A stretch of 64,000 nt of DNA from Pararhizobium sp. YC-54 (lineage in GTDB: Bacteria; Pseudomonadota; Alphaproteobacteria; Rhizobiales; Rhizobiaceae). How positions within the stretch are numbered: the stretch's first letter is position 1; every line of letters starts with the position of its first letter. Shown one piece after another: positions 24,754 to 33,731 of the stretch. The DNA is taken from positions 1 to 64,000 of the forward strand of contig NZ_JAOYTH010000001.1 in assembly GCF_025847205.1 (NCBI RefSeq). Reading direction: 5' to 3'. Both the position numbers and the translations under genes were made by a program. Below the pieces are notes generated by a model, which had not been told where the DNA came from, ran no database searches, and saw only the letters and a program-made list of their open reading frames with translations.

Positions 24754-27315
24754 ATGGCAGAATTTCCGCAAAAGGCGAAGGTCGTCATCATCGGTTTGGG
24801 TGGCATCGTGGGCGCATCGATCGCCCATCATCTCATCGAGCGCGGATGGGACGATATTGTAGGCATCGACAAGTCGGGCATCCCGACCGACATCGGTTCG
24901 ACGGCGCATGCCTCGGACTTCTGCTACACGACGAGCCATGATTATCTTTCGGTCTGGACCACCCAGTATTCGATCGATTTCTACGAGAAGATGGGTCACT
25001 ACGCCCGCATCGGCGGCCTGGAAGTCGTGCGCACCGGCGACGACGCCTGGATGGAAGAGATCAAGCGCAAGCTTTCCTCCGCCAAGGCTTTTGGCACCCG
25101 CGCACATTCCGTTTCGCCCTCCGAGATCAAGCAGATGTTCCCGCTGATCGAGGAAGATCAGGTCATGGGCGGGATGTTCGATCCGGACGCCGGCCTCGTC
25201 ATTCCGCGTTCGCAGACGGTTGCGGGCAAGCTGGTCGATGCGGCTGAGAAATCCGGCAAGCTTCAGGTCTACGGCAACACGCCGGCCCAATCGCTGATCG
25301 TCGAGGGCGGCCGCATCAAGGGCGTCGTCACCCATCGCGGCACGATCATGGCCGATCACGTCATCGTCTGTGCCGGCATCTGGGGCCGCCTGATTGCCGA
25401 AATGGTCGGCGAGGACCTGCCGGTCATGCCGGTCGATCATCCGCTCACCTTCTTCGGTCCGTACAACGAGTTTGAAGGCACGGGCAAGGAAATCGGCTTC
25501 CCGCTTCTGCGCGACCAGGGCAACTCCGCCTATATGCGCGACACCGGCGACCCGAAGACCACCGAAGGCGGCCAGATCGAGTGGGGCTACTACGAGACCA
25601 CCAATCCGCGTCTCTGCCACCCGCGCGAGATTCTCGAAAAGCATGAGGCACGCCTGTCGCCGTCGCAGCGCGACCTCGACATGGAACAGATCCTCGAGCC
25701 GCTCGAAAAGGCCATGGAGCTGACCCCGATCCTGGGCGAACTCGGCTACAACGAAGGCCATTCCTTCAACGGCCTGCTGCAGGTATCGGCCGCCGGCGGC
25801 CCGTCCTGCGGTGAGAGCCAGAAGGTGCGTGGCCTCTGGTACTGCGTCGCTATCTGGGTCAAGGATGGCCCCGGCTACGGCAAGCTGATTGCCGACTGGA
25901 TGACCGACGGCCGCACCGAGATCGACCATAACAGCATCGACTATGCCCGTTTCTATCCGCACCAGTTGACGGAAGAGTTCATCGAAGGCCGCAGTTACGA
26001 GGCCGCGCAGAAGATCTACTTCCCGGCCGTACACACCCGCGAACCCTATGCGTCCGGCCGCGGCGTCAAGCGCTCGCCCTTCCACGAGCGCGAGAAGGAG
26101 CTTGGCGGCTACTTCATGGAACTCGGGGGCTGGGAGCGTGCGCACGGCTACAAGGCCAACGAGCACCTCCTGGAAAAATACGGCGACAAGATTCCGGTGC
26201 GCGAGAACGAGTGGGACAGCCGCCACTTCTGGCGCGTCTCCAACGCCGAGCATCTGGCAATGAGCGAGGATTGCGGCATCGTCAACCTCTCGCATTTCCA
26301 CATGGTGGATATCGAGGGACCGGATCATGTCGAGCTGCTCGAATGGCTCTGCGCCGCCAAGATCGGCGGCGACGGCAATATCGGCAAGGGCATCTACACC
26401 CACTTCCTCGATGACGAGGGCATGGTGCGCGCCGACTTCACCGTCATCCGCATGGCCGACCGCTGCCGGCTGATCAACGGTGCGGACGCTGGCCCGCGCG
26501 ACTTCCACTACATGCGCCGCGTCGCCGAAGACCGGGGCCTTGATGTCACCATCACCGATGTGACCGAAAAATTCATCACCATCGGCATCTGGGGCCCGAA
26601 CGCCCGCGATACGCTGAAGAAGGTCGTTACGGACCCGGCCGGCCTCGACCCGGAGAACTTCGCCTTCGCCGCGATCAAGCAGATCGAAATCGGCGGCAGA
26701 CAGGTCACCGCCTTCCGCATCTCCTATGTCGGCGAGCAGGGCTGGGAACTGCATATGAAGTACGAGGACGGCCTGGCCGTCTGGGATGCGCTCAGGGCGA
26801 CCGGCGTCATGGCCTTCGGCGTCGAGACCTACGCGAACTCGCGCCGCATGGAAAAGAGCCTGCGCCTGCAGAACGCCGATCTTCTGACCCAGTATAACCT
26901 TATCGAAGCCGACCTTGCCCGCCCGAAGGTCAAGGAAGCCGACTTCCGCGGCAAGGCCAAGCATCTGGAATACAAGGCGAGGTCTCATCAGCCAGCCATG
27001 CTTTGCACGCTGGTGATGACCGAAAATACCGATAGCAAGGGCGTCAAGCGCTACCCGGTCGGCTCCATGCCGGTGATGGACCCCGAAACCGGCAAGGTGC
27101 TGGTGGACGAACTTGGCCGCCGCTCCTACACCACTTCGGTGGCTTACGGTCCCACCATCGGCAAGAACATCGCGCTTGCCTACCTTCCGCACGCCTATGC
27201 CCAGGAAGGCCGCAAGCTGACCGTCGAATACTTCGCCGAGACCTACCCGGTCGAAGTCGTCGGTATCGGCTACAAGCCGCTCTACGACCCGGAAAACCTC
27301 AAGCCGAAAAGCTGA
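24754..27315 (+). CDS. FAD-dependent GcvT-type demethylase (dimethylglycine/sarcosine dehydrogenase-like)
   Basis: An 853-residue fusion. The N-terminal DAO-type FAD domain (about 8-390) has the motif IIGLGGIVGASIAHHL and GSTAHASDF, where H52 aligns with the histidine that carries covalent FAD in dimethylglycine dehydrogenase. A linker and a C-terminal GcvT-like tetrahydrofolate domain (about 430-850) follow, with YVGEQGWELHMKYEDG typical of GcvT. Enzymes of this type oxidise an N-methyl group and pass the carbon to THF as methylene-THF. ATG at 24754 has AGGG upstream. The gene is monocistronic, with a strong terminator after it. The substrate (dimethylglycine, sarcosine or another methylamine) is not determined. 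It would feed the same THF pool as the corrinoid cluster downstream. Confidence 0.82.
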   Translation: MAEFPQKAKVVIIGLGGIVGASIAHHLIERGWDDIVGIDKSGIPTDIGSTAHASDFCYTTSHDYLSVWTTQYSIDFYEKMGHYARIGGLEVVRTGDDAWMEEIKRKLSSAKAFGTRAHSVSPSEIKQMFPLIEEDQVMGGMFDPDAGLVIPRSQTVAGKLVDAAEKSGKLQVYGNTPAQSLIVEGGRIKGVVTHRGTIMADHVIVCAGIWGRLIAEMVGEDLPVMPVDHPLTFFGPYNEFEGTGKEIGFPLLRDQGNSAYMRDTGDPKTTEGGQIEWGYYETTNPRLCHPREILEKHEARLSPSQRDLDMEQILEPLEKAMELTPILGELGYNEGHSFNGLLQVSAAGGPSCGESQKVRGLWYCVAIWVKDGPGYGKLIADWMTDGRTEIDHNSIDYARFYPHQLTEEFIEGRSYEAAQKIYFPAVHTREPYASGRGVKRSPFHEREKELGGYFMELGGWERAHGYKANEHLLEKYGDKIPVRENEWDSRHFWRVSNAEHLAMSEDCGIVNLSHFHMVDIEGPDHVELLEWLCAAKIGGDGNIGKGIYTHFLDDEGMVRADFTVIRMADRCRLINGADAGPRDFHYMRRVAEDRGLDVTITDVTEKFITIGIWGPNARDTLKKVVTDPAGLDPENFAFAAIKQIEIGGRQVTAFRISYVGEQGWELHMKYEDGLAVWDALRATGVMAFGVETYANSRRMEKSLRLQNADLLTQYNLIEADLARPKVKEADFRGKAKHLEYKARSHQPAMLCTLVMTENTDSKGVKRYPVGSMPVMDPETGKVLVDELGRRSYTTSVAYGPTIGKNIALAYLPHAYAQEGRKLTVEYFAETYPVEVVGIGYKPLYDPENLKPKS

Positions 27316-27348
27316 TCTTTTCACGGCCGGCTACACAGAAACTCCGTG

Positions 27349-27376
27349 CACCCGCTCAATCGAGCGGGTGTTTTTT
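27349..27376 (+). terminator. Rho-independent terminator of the FAD/GcvT gene
   Basis: CACCCGCTC (27349-27357), loop AATC, GAGCGGGTG (27362-27370), then six T. A perfect 9-bp GC-rich stem 34 bases after the stop. Confidence 0.92.
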
Positions 27377-27609
27377 GTTTCATTTGCGAGGCTGGCTGCT
27401 TTATCTGCAGAACTGATGGCGCAGCACGAGATGAACGCCGGTTATCCCGATCATTCAGCCCCTATTCAGCCGCCTCCTAATATTTTCCATGCAATTCCTC
27501 CGGCGTGCGTTAGTCTGGTGCGGGGCGAAGAGGCATCTTGTCCTGTCCAGGTCTATCGCCTGTCATCGCGGGATGCCAACAAGGGGCGGCGCTTGAGCGC
27601 TGATGGGCA

Positions 27610-27873
27610 ATGAAAACACTCGTAAGTGCATGTGTTCTGACTGTCGCGATGGCTCTTCCGGCGTGGTCCGCGACTGTAACCAACAAGGATAGCGAGGCTG
27701 CCGTCCTTGTCGTCGTCGAAGGCGAAAGCCGGATGGAAGTGGCCATCAGTGCCGGCGGAACGGAAACGATCTGCCCCAGCGGCTGTTTCATCACGACGCC
27801 GAGCGGCGACCGCATCGGCCTACAGGGCGACGAAACGATCGAGATCGTCAACGGCTCGGCTGTGGTGAAGTAA
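27610..27873 (+). CDS. Small exported protein of unknown function (87 residues)
   Basis: Starts MKTLVSACVLTVAMALPAWS with a clear signal peptide (cleavage after about residue 20). The mature part is short and beta-rich, with a Cys pair in ETICPSGCF that could form a disulfide in the periplasm. It ends EIVNGSAVVK. Upstream ribosome-binding sequence is weak. I know no function; similar small periplasmic proteins exist in rhizobia. Confidence 0.6.
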   Translation: MKTLVSACVLTVAMALPAWSATVTNKDSEAAVLVVVEGESRMEVAISAGGTETICPSGCFITTPSGDRIGLQGDETIEIVNGSAVVK

Positions 27874-28079
27874 AGCACAGCACAGCACAGCATTACGCGT
27901 CGGCACGCTCAAGCACAAAGCAGCGCAGCACCGGCTTGCGCTGCTGTCGTACCGGTTGCGGATTTCAGGCCGTTTTTTCAACGGTGAAAACGCGTTCTTA
28001 TTTCAGCAAGCAATTAACGACTGCGAAAACCTTTCTGCGTAGCTTGGCCCCGGGGACAATCTTTTCAGATAGGCGATCA

Positions 28080-28913
28080 ATGTCATTTTTCGGCGTGTCC
28101 GGAATGTACTATTCCGGTGAATCCTTGCAGCAGCATCGTATTGTGCTTGCCGAGGATTCCAATCTCTTCTCCGCCATGGTCTCCAAGAGGCTGAAGGAAC
28201 TTCTCGACATCGACGTTATCGTCTGCCGCGACTATGACGACCTGCAGTTCTCCGTCGAAAACGCTTCCTTCCCGGCAACGCTCGCCATTTCCAACATCAA
28301 TCTGCCCGGCGCCGAAAACGGCGAAGCTCTGTCCTATCTCATCGACATGAGCGTGCCGACGATCGTCTTTACCGGTACTTTCCAGGAAAGCACCCGCGAA
28401 ACCATCCTTGCCAAGGATATCGTCGACTATGTCATCAAGGACAGTGTTTTCGCCGTCGACATGCTGGCCGAATCCGTCTGTCGCTTCCTGACGAACCACA
28501 AGCACCATGTCCTGATCGTCGATGACAGCCCGACGGCACGCGCGCTTTTGACGACACAGCTGAAGCGCTACAATTTTCGCACCAGCTCGGCCGAAAGCGG
28601 GGCGGCAGCGCTTGAATTGCTGAAGAAGCACCCGGATATCGGCCTGGTGATCACCGACTACAACATGCCCGATATCGACGGCTTCGAGCTGACCCGCCGT
28701 ATCCGCGGCGCCTACGGGCCGCATCAGTTGCGCATCATCGGTGTGTCGTCCTCCGCAAACCGGCTGCTGTCGGCGCGTTTCCTGAAAGCGGGCGGCAACG
28801 ATTTCATGCTGCGCCCGTTCGTCAATGAAGAGTTCTACTGCCGGGTGAACCAGAATCTCGATACGCTGACCAAAATTCAGACGTTGGGCGCGAAAATCGC
28901 CAGAAAAGCATAA
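28080..28913 (+). CDS. Twin-REC response regulator with a degenerate first receiver
   Basis: A 277-residue protein with two receiver domains and no output domain. REC1 (about 18-140) keeps an acidic pair (E25, D26), threonine (T98) and lysine (K120) but has N72 where the phosphoacceptor aspartate is expected (AISNINLP). REC2 (about 142-265) has D148/D149 and acceptor D193 (VITDYNMPDIDG), with R245 in place of the usual lysine. ATG at 28080 follows AGGCGA. It probably works by protein-protein contact or as a phosphate sink. No kinase gene is adjacent, so its partner is unknown. Confidence 0.82.
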   Translation: MSFFGVSGMYYSGESLQQHRIVLAEDSNLFSAMVSKRLKELLDIDVIVCRDYDDLQFSVENASFPATLAISNINLPGAENGEALSYLIDMSVPTIVFTGTFQESTRETILAKDIVDYVIKDSVFAVDMLAESVCRFLTNHKHHVLIVDDSPTARALLTTQLKRYNFRTSSAESGAAALELLKKHPDIGLVITDYNMPDIDGFELTRRIRGAYGPHQLRIIGVSSSANRLLSARFLKAGGNDFMLRPFVNEEFYCRVNQNLDTLTKIQTLGAKIARKA

Positions 28914-28983
28914 AGATGCCGGTGATGGCGGCTTAAACAAAAGCGGCTGCCGGAACCGTGGCGTCATGAGCCAATGCAATGCC

Positions 28984-29007
28984 GCGGCGCCAGGCTACCG
29001 GCGCCGC
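28984..29007. terminator. Hairpin between convergent genes
   Basis: GCGGCGCC (28984-28991) and GGCGCCGC (29000-29007) with an 8-base loop lie between the ends of the forward response-regulator gene and the reverse GlxA-family gene. There is only a weak T-run (TGTTT), so it is a possible bidirectional terminator. Confidence 0.5.
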
Positions 29008-29024
29008 TGTTTCAGATGCGATGT

Positions 29025-30029
29025 TTAACGTGCTGCCTGCAGCGTCAGCTTGCGTTCGGCGCGTTCCTGCTGGGGCGACCGGTTGTAGAGTTCGCGATAA
29101 CACTTCGAGAAATGCGAGGCCGAGACGAAACCGCAGGCGACCGCCACTTCGACCACCGGCATGGCCGACTGCACGAGCAGGTGCCGGGCGCGGTCGAGGC
29201 GGATCTCCAGATAGTAGCGGGCAGGGGAGCGGCCCATCTCCTGGCGGAACAGGCGCTCGATCTGGCGGCGCGACAGGCCGGCACCGTCGGCGATTTCCAA
29301 AAGCGACAACGGCTCGGAGAGGTTGCCTTCCATCAGTTCGATGATCGATAGGACCTTGGCATTCTGCACACCGAGACGCGCGCGAAGCGGCAGGCGCTGG
29401 CGGTCATGCGGTCCGCGTACACGATCCGTCAGGGCCTGTTCGCAGACGCGGTTGACAAGGTTTTCGCCGAAATCCTGATCGATCAGGTTCAGCATCATGT
29501 CCAGCGAGGCGGTGCCGCCGGCGCAGGTATAGATGTTGCTGTCGATTTCATAAAGATCGGCATAGACATCGACCTGCGGGAAGCTTTCGGCGAAGCCCGG
29601 CAGGTTTTCCCAGTGAATGGCGCAGCGCTTGCCCGTCAACAGGCCGGCAGTTGCCAGCACATGGGCGCCCGTACAGAGACTGCCGACGGAGACGCCGCGA
29701 TTGTAGACCTCGCGCAGCCAGGCATTGACGGACTTGTTGTTGAAGTCCTCGACATAGATGCCGGAACAGACCAGCACCATGGATGGCCGGTTCTCGCCGC
29801 CGAGAAACTTCCGTTCGTCGGCAAGCGAGGTGTTGACCTCCAGGCCGATGCCGCTCGACGACAGCACCTGCGTGCCGTCCGTCGAGGAAAGACGCCACGT
29901 ATAGGCCTCATAGCCCAGCATACGATTGGCGATGCGCAGCGTTTCGATGGCTGCGGAAAACGGCAGCATCGAGAAGTTGGGCACGAGAAAGAAGACGAGA
30001 GATCGCTTTTTGGTCAGTGGCTTGTTCAT
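29025..30029 (-). CDS. GlxA-family transcriptional regulator (DJ-1/PfpI plus AraC domains)
   Basis: A 334-residue regulator. The N-terminal DJ-1/PfpI-like domain (about 10-170) includes VFFLVPNFSMLPFSAAIETLR and VGSLCTGAHVLATAGLL, the latter carrying the nucleophile-elbow cysteine. The C-terminal AraC helix-turn-helix pair (about 225-320) has SLLEIADGAGLSRRQIERLF and VAVACGFVSASHFSKCYRE. Regulators of this architecture, such as GbdR and Pseudomonas ArgR, often sense betaines or amino acids. ATG at 30029 gives the normal length; a longer frame to 30176 exists. Inverted GTCGCAT sites lie in its promoter region and the same 7-mer recurs as a palindrome at the mttB promoter region, so it may control that cluster (inference). 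Confidence 0.85.
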   Translation of the reverse strand: MNKPLTKKRSLVFFLVPNFSMLPFSAAIETLRIANRMLGYEAYTWRLSSTDGTQVLSSSGIGLEVNTSLADERKFLGGENRPSMVLVCSGIYVEDFNNKSVNAWLREVYNRGVSVGSLCTGAHVLATAGLLTGKRCAIHWENLPGFAESFPQVDVYADLYEIDSNIYTCAGGTASLDMMLNLIDQDFGENLVNRVCEQALTDRVRGPHDRQRLPLRARLGVQNAKVLSIIELMEGNLSEPLSLLEIADGAGLSRRQIERLFRQEMGRSPARYYLEIRLDRARHLLVQSAMPVVEVAVACGFVSASHFSKCYRELYNRSPQQERAERKLTLQAAR

Positions 30030-30052
30030 CGAAGGGTCCCATGCGCCGCGGA

Positions 30053-30226
30053 TGTCGCATTTGTCACGTGGAAATGCGCCATCGAGCTTTCCTGAATGCG
30101 ACATTGGCATGGACGCCAGCGACTGGGAAGAAATAAATGTTTGCAGCGAGGGAAGTTTAGCCCTCGAAAGCGGCACATTGGTCAGTAAATGGTCAAAAAC
30201 ATCACTGTTAACGACAAAAATGTCGC
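30053..30226. promoter_or_regulatory. Promoter region of the GlxA-type regulator with GTCGCAT half-sites
   Basis: TGTCGCAT begins at 30053 and its inverted form ATGCGACA is at 30096-30103. A third site forms a perfect inverted repeat CGACA-AAAA-TGTCG at 30212-30225. TGTCGC is the half-site I recall for Pseudomonas ArgR, a protein of the same architecture as the gene product downstream. Autoregulation is the simplest reading. Confidence 0.5.
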
Positions 30227-30365
30227 GTTCACGGCTTGCGGCTTCGCGTTGGGGCGGACTTTTCTGGCGCGTATCCGGACGTATCCTTGACGGTTTACGA
30301 CATGCCGGAGGGCAGGCGAGGCGTGTCGGAAATAGGCCATGTAAACTGTGTGGTTCTCAGCAAGT

Positions 30366-30403
30366 AAAAAGGGCATTTCGCCATCCTGGCCGAAATGCCC
30401 TTT
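30366..30403 (-). terminator. Terminator of the DUF1127 gene
   Basis: AAAGGGCATTTCG (30368-30380) and CGAAATGCCCTTT (30391-30403) form a perfect 13-bp stem. Read on the reverse strand it ends in a run of T (complement of 30366-30370), about 60 bases after the DUF1127 stop. Confidence 0.88.
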
Positions 30404-30463
30404 GCTAAACACGATTGACGGTTTTTCGACACGGCCGACCGTCACCGGCCGTTGCTGCCCGCG

Positions 30464-30667
30464 TCATCGTGGTGATGCTTCACCCTTGCTCCTGTTGGCG
30501 GAAGGAAAGCCGATATCCTTCAACGTGTCGTAGGGCAGGTTTTCAAGAGCCCGCTCGGTACGATGCCGCTTCCACGAGGCGACGGCACGTGCACGCAGGC
30601 CGAAAAGGGCCGACGCGAAGGACGGATGCCTTGGCTTGGAGCTATGTTCTAAACTGAAGAATGCCAT
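30464..30667 (-). CDS. DUF1127 (YjiS-like) small protein
   Basis: A 67-residue basic protein. The C-terminal part has the DUF1127 pattern: an arginine/tryptophan helix (RARAVASWKRHRTERALENL) followed by LPYDTLKDIGFP. ATG at 30667 has AAAGGAACCAGAAC upstream, and the gene ends in a strong terminator. Short DUF1127 proteins in alphaproteobacteria have been linked to RNA and phosphate metabolism or stress responses. The N-terminal half is specific to this copy. A perfect inverted repeat lies about 100 bases upstream. Confidence 0.82.
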   Translation of the reverse strand: MAFFSLEHSSKPRHPSFASALFGLRARAVASWKRHRTERALENLPYDTLKDIGFPSANRSKGEASPR

Positions 30668-31257
30668 TGTTCTGGTTCCTTTTGATTGGGAGGTTTCAAA
30701 AGGTCGCGACCATGAGAGAGTAATGCCGCATGGCCATTCATCATTCAAGCGAATATAATTGATCTCTTGCATCAACAATCATGATGCATCCTCTGGCTGA
30801 AATGACGTTTTCAAGTGATCGAAAAAAGAGGAATGCGCTGCTAAGCGGCTCGGATTCCTTGGAATTCCTTGCTGATTTTGTGTAAGGTCTCGATCGCCGG
30901 AAAATGTGAATTTCGCCACCAGATTGGGCTTCTTCTGCCGTTTGGAAGAGACCCCGGTCTGGTGTGACGGCGTTCCCTTGGGCATTCCGGTCTGAACCAC
31001 GCCCGTCGGAAGCTTGAGTTAAGCGTTGCTAAAAGCTGGCGCAGATGTCATGTGTGTCGTCTCAGTCGAATGCATTTGATAAAATGCAAAACGTTTAGAA
31101 CCATGTTTTCTCGGGTAAATCATGCTCATGTTCCCCCGAGATTTCCCATGGTCCGGGTTGCGCTCAACTGGTAACTTTCACTGATGATTATCTGCAGTTG
31201 AAGGAAACTACCAAATTTGCGCACCATGGGCCGTGAACAATGAGGGTGGAGGGCCCG
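30668..31257. other. Long non-coding stretch, about 590 bases
   Basis: Between the DUF1127 gene and a 56-residue gene. It holds the inverted repeat at 30768-30788 and presumably two divergent promoters. The frames present (for example a 73-codon reverse frame at 30779-31000) have neither a good ribosome site nor a recognisable product. An unannotated small RNA is possible but nothing in the sequence proves one. Confidence 0.4.
30768..30788. promoter_or_regulatory. Perfect inverted repeat upstream of the DUF1127 gene
   Basis: TGCATCA (30768-30774), 7-base spacer, TGATGCA (30782-30788): an operator-like repeat of the T-N11-A kind about 100 bases before the DUF1127 start. The cognate regulator is unknown. 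Confidence 0.45.
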
Positions 31258-31428
31258 ATGAAAGCGCAGTCACATATCGTCGATCTTCTCAGTGCAGCCA
31301 AACTTATCGCTGACAGCCAATCAAATATCCTGTTGAGCTACATCATCAGCATGGCGATGATAGAGGCAACGACCGGAGCGGCAAATAGAAAGAATGAAGG
31401 CGAAAAGAGCGGCGCAAGCGCCGCTTGA
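31258..31428 (+). CDS. Small protein of unknown function (56 residues)
   Basis: ATG at 31258 is preceded by GGAGGG at ideal spacing. The product reads MKAQSHIVDLLSAAKLIADS, then QSNILLSYIISMAMIEAT and a charged tail; the centre is amphipathic to hydrophobic. The coding end overlaps an AGCGGCGC/GCGCCGCT hairpin. I recognise no family. The strong ribosome site argues that it is real. Confidence 0.55.
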   Translation: MKAQSHIVDLLSAAKLIADSQSNILLSYIISMAMIEATTGAANRKNEGEKSGASAA

Positions 31429-31626
31429 CACGGCTGCTGGGTGGCGACACCACATGCATGCACGGCAGCTGCTGGTTGAGGCCAATCGGCAATTTGGGAG
31501 GGCTGGTCGAAAGACCGGCCTTTGTTGTTTGGGGGCTGCTTTGTATGATTGCCTAGGCTTCTGACCCCGCCGGGATTGCCGACAGGGTCAATATGTAAAG
31601 CAAGCACGCGCAAGCATGCAAACCGG

Positions 31627-33132
31627 TCAATCCTCTTCCTGAAACACCGCCTCGCGCTTGGCCTTGACGGCAGGCAGGAAGACGACGACCAGCACGGCAA
31701 GAGCGATCAAAAGCAGGATGGCGCTGATCGGCCGTGTGAAGAAGGTCGTCGCATCGCCACGCGACAGGATCATGGCCCGCCGCAGGTTTTCCTCCAATAG
31801 CGGCCCGAGCACGAAGCCGAGCAGGAGAGGCGCCGGTTCGCAGCGCAGCTTGACCAGCGCATAACCCGCCAGGCCGAAGAATGCGACGGCATAGAGGTCG
31901 TAGACGTTGGAATTGACGCTGTAGACCCCGATCGAGCAGAAGGCCATGATGATCGGGAACAGCACGTAGTAGGGGATCGTCAGCAGCTTTACCCACAGGC
32001 CGATCAGCGGCAGATTGAGGACGACCAGCAACAGGTTGCCGATCCACATCGAGGCGATGATACCCCAGAACAAGGCCGGTTGCTCGACCGCGACGTTCGG
32101 GCCTGGCACGATGCCCTGGATGATCATCGCGCCGACCATCAGCGCCATCACCGGATTGGCCGGAATGCCGAGCGTCAGGAGCGGAATGAACGATGTCTGG
32201 GCACCGGCATTGTTGGCCGATTCGGGACCGGCAACGCCGGCGACCGCGCCATGGCCAAATTCTTGCGGCGTCTTCGACATGCGCTTTTCGACGGTATAGG
32301 AGGCGAAGGCCGCGAGGATGGCACCGCCGCCGGGCAGGATGCCGAGCGCCGAACCGATCACTGTGCCGCGAATGACCGGCGCAACCATCTGCTTGAAATC
32401 GTCGCGGGTCGGCAAAAGGCCGCTGACCTTGGCCATCAGCACGGTGCGGGTCTTTTCACCCTCGAGATTGCGCAGGATTTCGGCGACGCCGAACACACCG
32501 ACGGCGACCGCGACGAAATTCAGGCCATCGGCATATTCACGGATGCCAAGGGTGAAACGCGGCGTGCCGGTGTAGATATCGGTGCCGACGAGGCCGAGCA
32601 GAAGCCCGAGCGCCACCATCGCCAGCGCCTTGACGATCGAGCCATGGGCAAGCGCAATCGAGGAGACGAGGCCGACGATCATCAGCGAGAAATATTCTGC
32701 CGCACCGAACTGCAACGCGATGGCTGTCAGCGGCAGGGCGAAGATCGCCACCAGGAAGGTCGAGACTGTCCCGGCGAAGAACGATCCGAGTGCTGCGATG
32801 GAAAGGGCGGCACCGGCCCGGCCCTTGCGGGCCATCTGGTAGCCGTCGATGGCGGTGACGGCGGACGAGGATTCGCCGGGCATGTTGATCAGGATGGCGG
32901 TGGTCGATCCACCATACTGTGCACCGTAGTAGATGCCGGCGAGCATGATCAGCGAGGAAACGGGCTCCAGCTGGAAGGTGATCGGCAACAGCATGGCGAT
33001 GGTCGCGGTGGCGCCGATGCCGGGCAGGACGCCGATCAATGTGCCGAGCAGCACGCCGATCAGGCAAAAGAGGAGGTTTTCGGGCGAGGCGGCGGTGGAG
33101 AAGCCGAGAGCGAGATTGCTGAAGAGTTCCAT
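31627..33132 (-). CDS. tctA: Tripartite tricarboxylate transporter, large membrane subunit TctA
   Basis: A 501-residue permease with about twelve membrane helices. Family marks are GVLPGIGATATIAMLLPITF near the N-terminus, GIYYGAQYGGSTTAILINMPGE, and the second repeat GILPGGGAILAAFASYTVEKR. TctA forms the channel of the TctABC secondary transporter, which imports carboxylates with help from the periplasmic protein TctC. It is the last gene of a reverse-strand tctC-tctB-tctA operon, beginning 9 bases after tctB. Confidence 0.92.
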   Translation of the reverse strand: MELFSNLALGFSTAASPENLLFCLIGVLLGTLIGVLPGIGATATIAMLLPITFQLEPVSSLIMLAGIYYGAQYGGSTTAILINMPGESSSAVTAIDGYQMARKGRAGAALSIAALGSFFAGTVSTFLVAIFALPLTAIALQFGAAEYFSLMIVGLVSSIALAHGSIVKALAMVALGLLLGLVGTDIYTGTPRFTLGIREYADGLNFVAVAVGVFGVAEILRNLEGEKTRTVLMAKVSGLLPTRDDFKQMVAPVIRGTVIGSALGILPGGGAILAAFASYTVEKRMSKTPQEFGHGAVAGVAGPESANNAGAQTSFIPLLTLGIPANPVMALMVGAMIIQGIVPGPNVAVEQPALFWGIIASMWIGNLLLVVLNLPLIGLWVKLLTIPYYVLFPIIMAFCSIGVYSVNSNVYDLYAVAFFGLAGYALVKLRCEPAPLLLGFVLGPLLEENLRRAMILSRGDATTFFTRPISAILLLIALAVLVVVFLPAVKAKREAVFQEED

Positions 33133-33141
33133 CGTGATGTC

Positions 33142-33603
33142 CTACAATCTGGCCCAGGGGCCGAAGCGCTGGAAGGGCAGGCCGAGCGCGTAGCTGAATA
33201 CGGCAACCGAAAAGACCGTCAGCGCTGCCGAAAGCACAAGTGCCGTCAGCGGCTTCATGCGCTGCGACGCGAAGCAGGCGATCAGGGCAGTCAAGAACAG
33301 CGACGGCACGAAGCCGAGGCCGCGCACGGTCAGTCCGAAGAAGATCGGCGCCGGCAGGATGAACAGCATGCCGCGCCAGGCCACCGGTCCGAGCGGTTCG
33401 CCTTGAACACGGGCCGATTGAATGAGGATGATGATGCCGAGAAACGTCAGGATGGCTGCCAGGAACAGCGGGAAATAGCCAGGCCCCATTTTGAACGCCG
33501 TGCCGAGTTCAAGTCCCAGGCTTTGATAGATGAAGAAGCCGCCCAGGCCGATGAAAAGTGCGCCGCAGAGCGCATTGGTGGGATCGAAGGATAAGGATTT
33601 CAT
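33142..33603 (-). CDS. tctB: Tripartite tricarboxylate transporter, small membrane subunit TctB
   Basis: A 153-residue protein with four predicted membrane helices, beginning MKSLSFDPTNALCGALFIGL and containing KMGPGYFPLFLA, the signature-like glycine-proline segment of TctB. It is placed between tctC and tctA and needed for the TctA channel. ATG at 33603 follows AAGGAGGC. A perfect hairpin separates it from tctC. Confidence 0.9.
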   Translation of the reverse strand: MKSLSFDPTNALCGALFIGLGGFFIYQSLGLELGTAFKMGPGYFPLFLAAILTFLGIIILIQSARVQGEPLGPVAWRGMLFILPAPIFFGLTVRGLGFVPSLFLTALIACFASQRMKPLTALVLSAALTVFSVAVFSYALGLPFQRFGPWARL

Positions 33604-33680
33604 GATGCCTCCTTGATTTCAGCCCGGTCTGCTGTGCCCGCCATCTCGTCGTATGATCGTCGAAATGGCATTGAGCAGGC

Positions 33681-33708
33681 GCCTTCCTCTTTCAGGAAAG
33701 AGGAAGGC
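33681..33708 (-). terminator. Intercistronic hairpin between tctC and tctB
   Basis: GCCTTCCTCTTT (33681-33692), loop CAGG, AAAGAGGAAGGC (33697-33708): a perfect 12-bp stem 24 bases after the tctC stop. No T-run follows, so it probably attenuates read-through or stabilises tctC mRNA to keep the binding protein in excess. Confidence 0.65.
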
Positions 33709-33731
33709 GGAGGGCTATGTAGCGGGCGTGA

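Noticed and set aside
24739..27324. Reverse frame of 861 codons opposite the FAD/GcvT gene
   Set aside because: Mirror frame of a clear FAD/GcvT protein; the product is low-complexity and matches no family.
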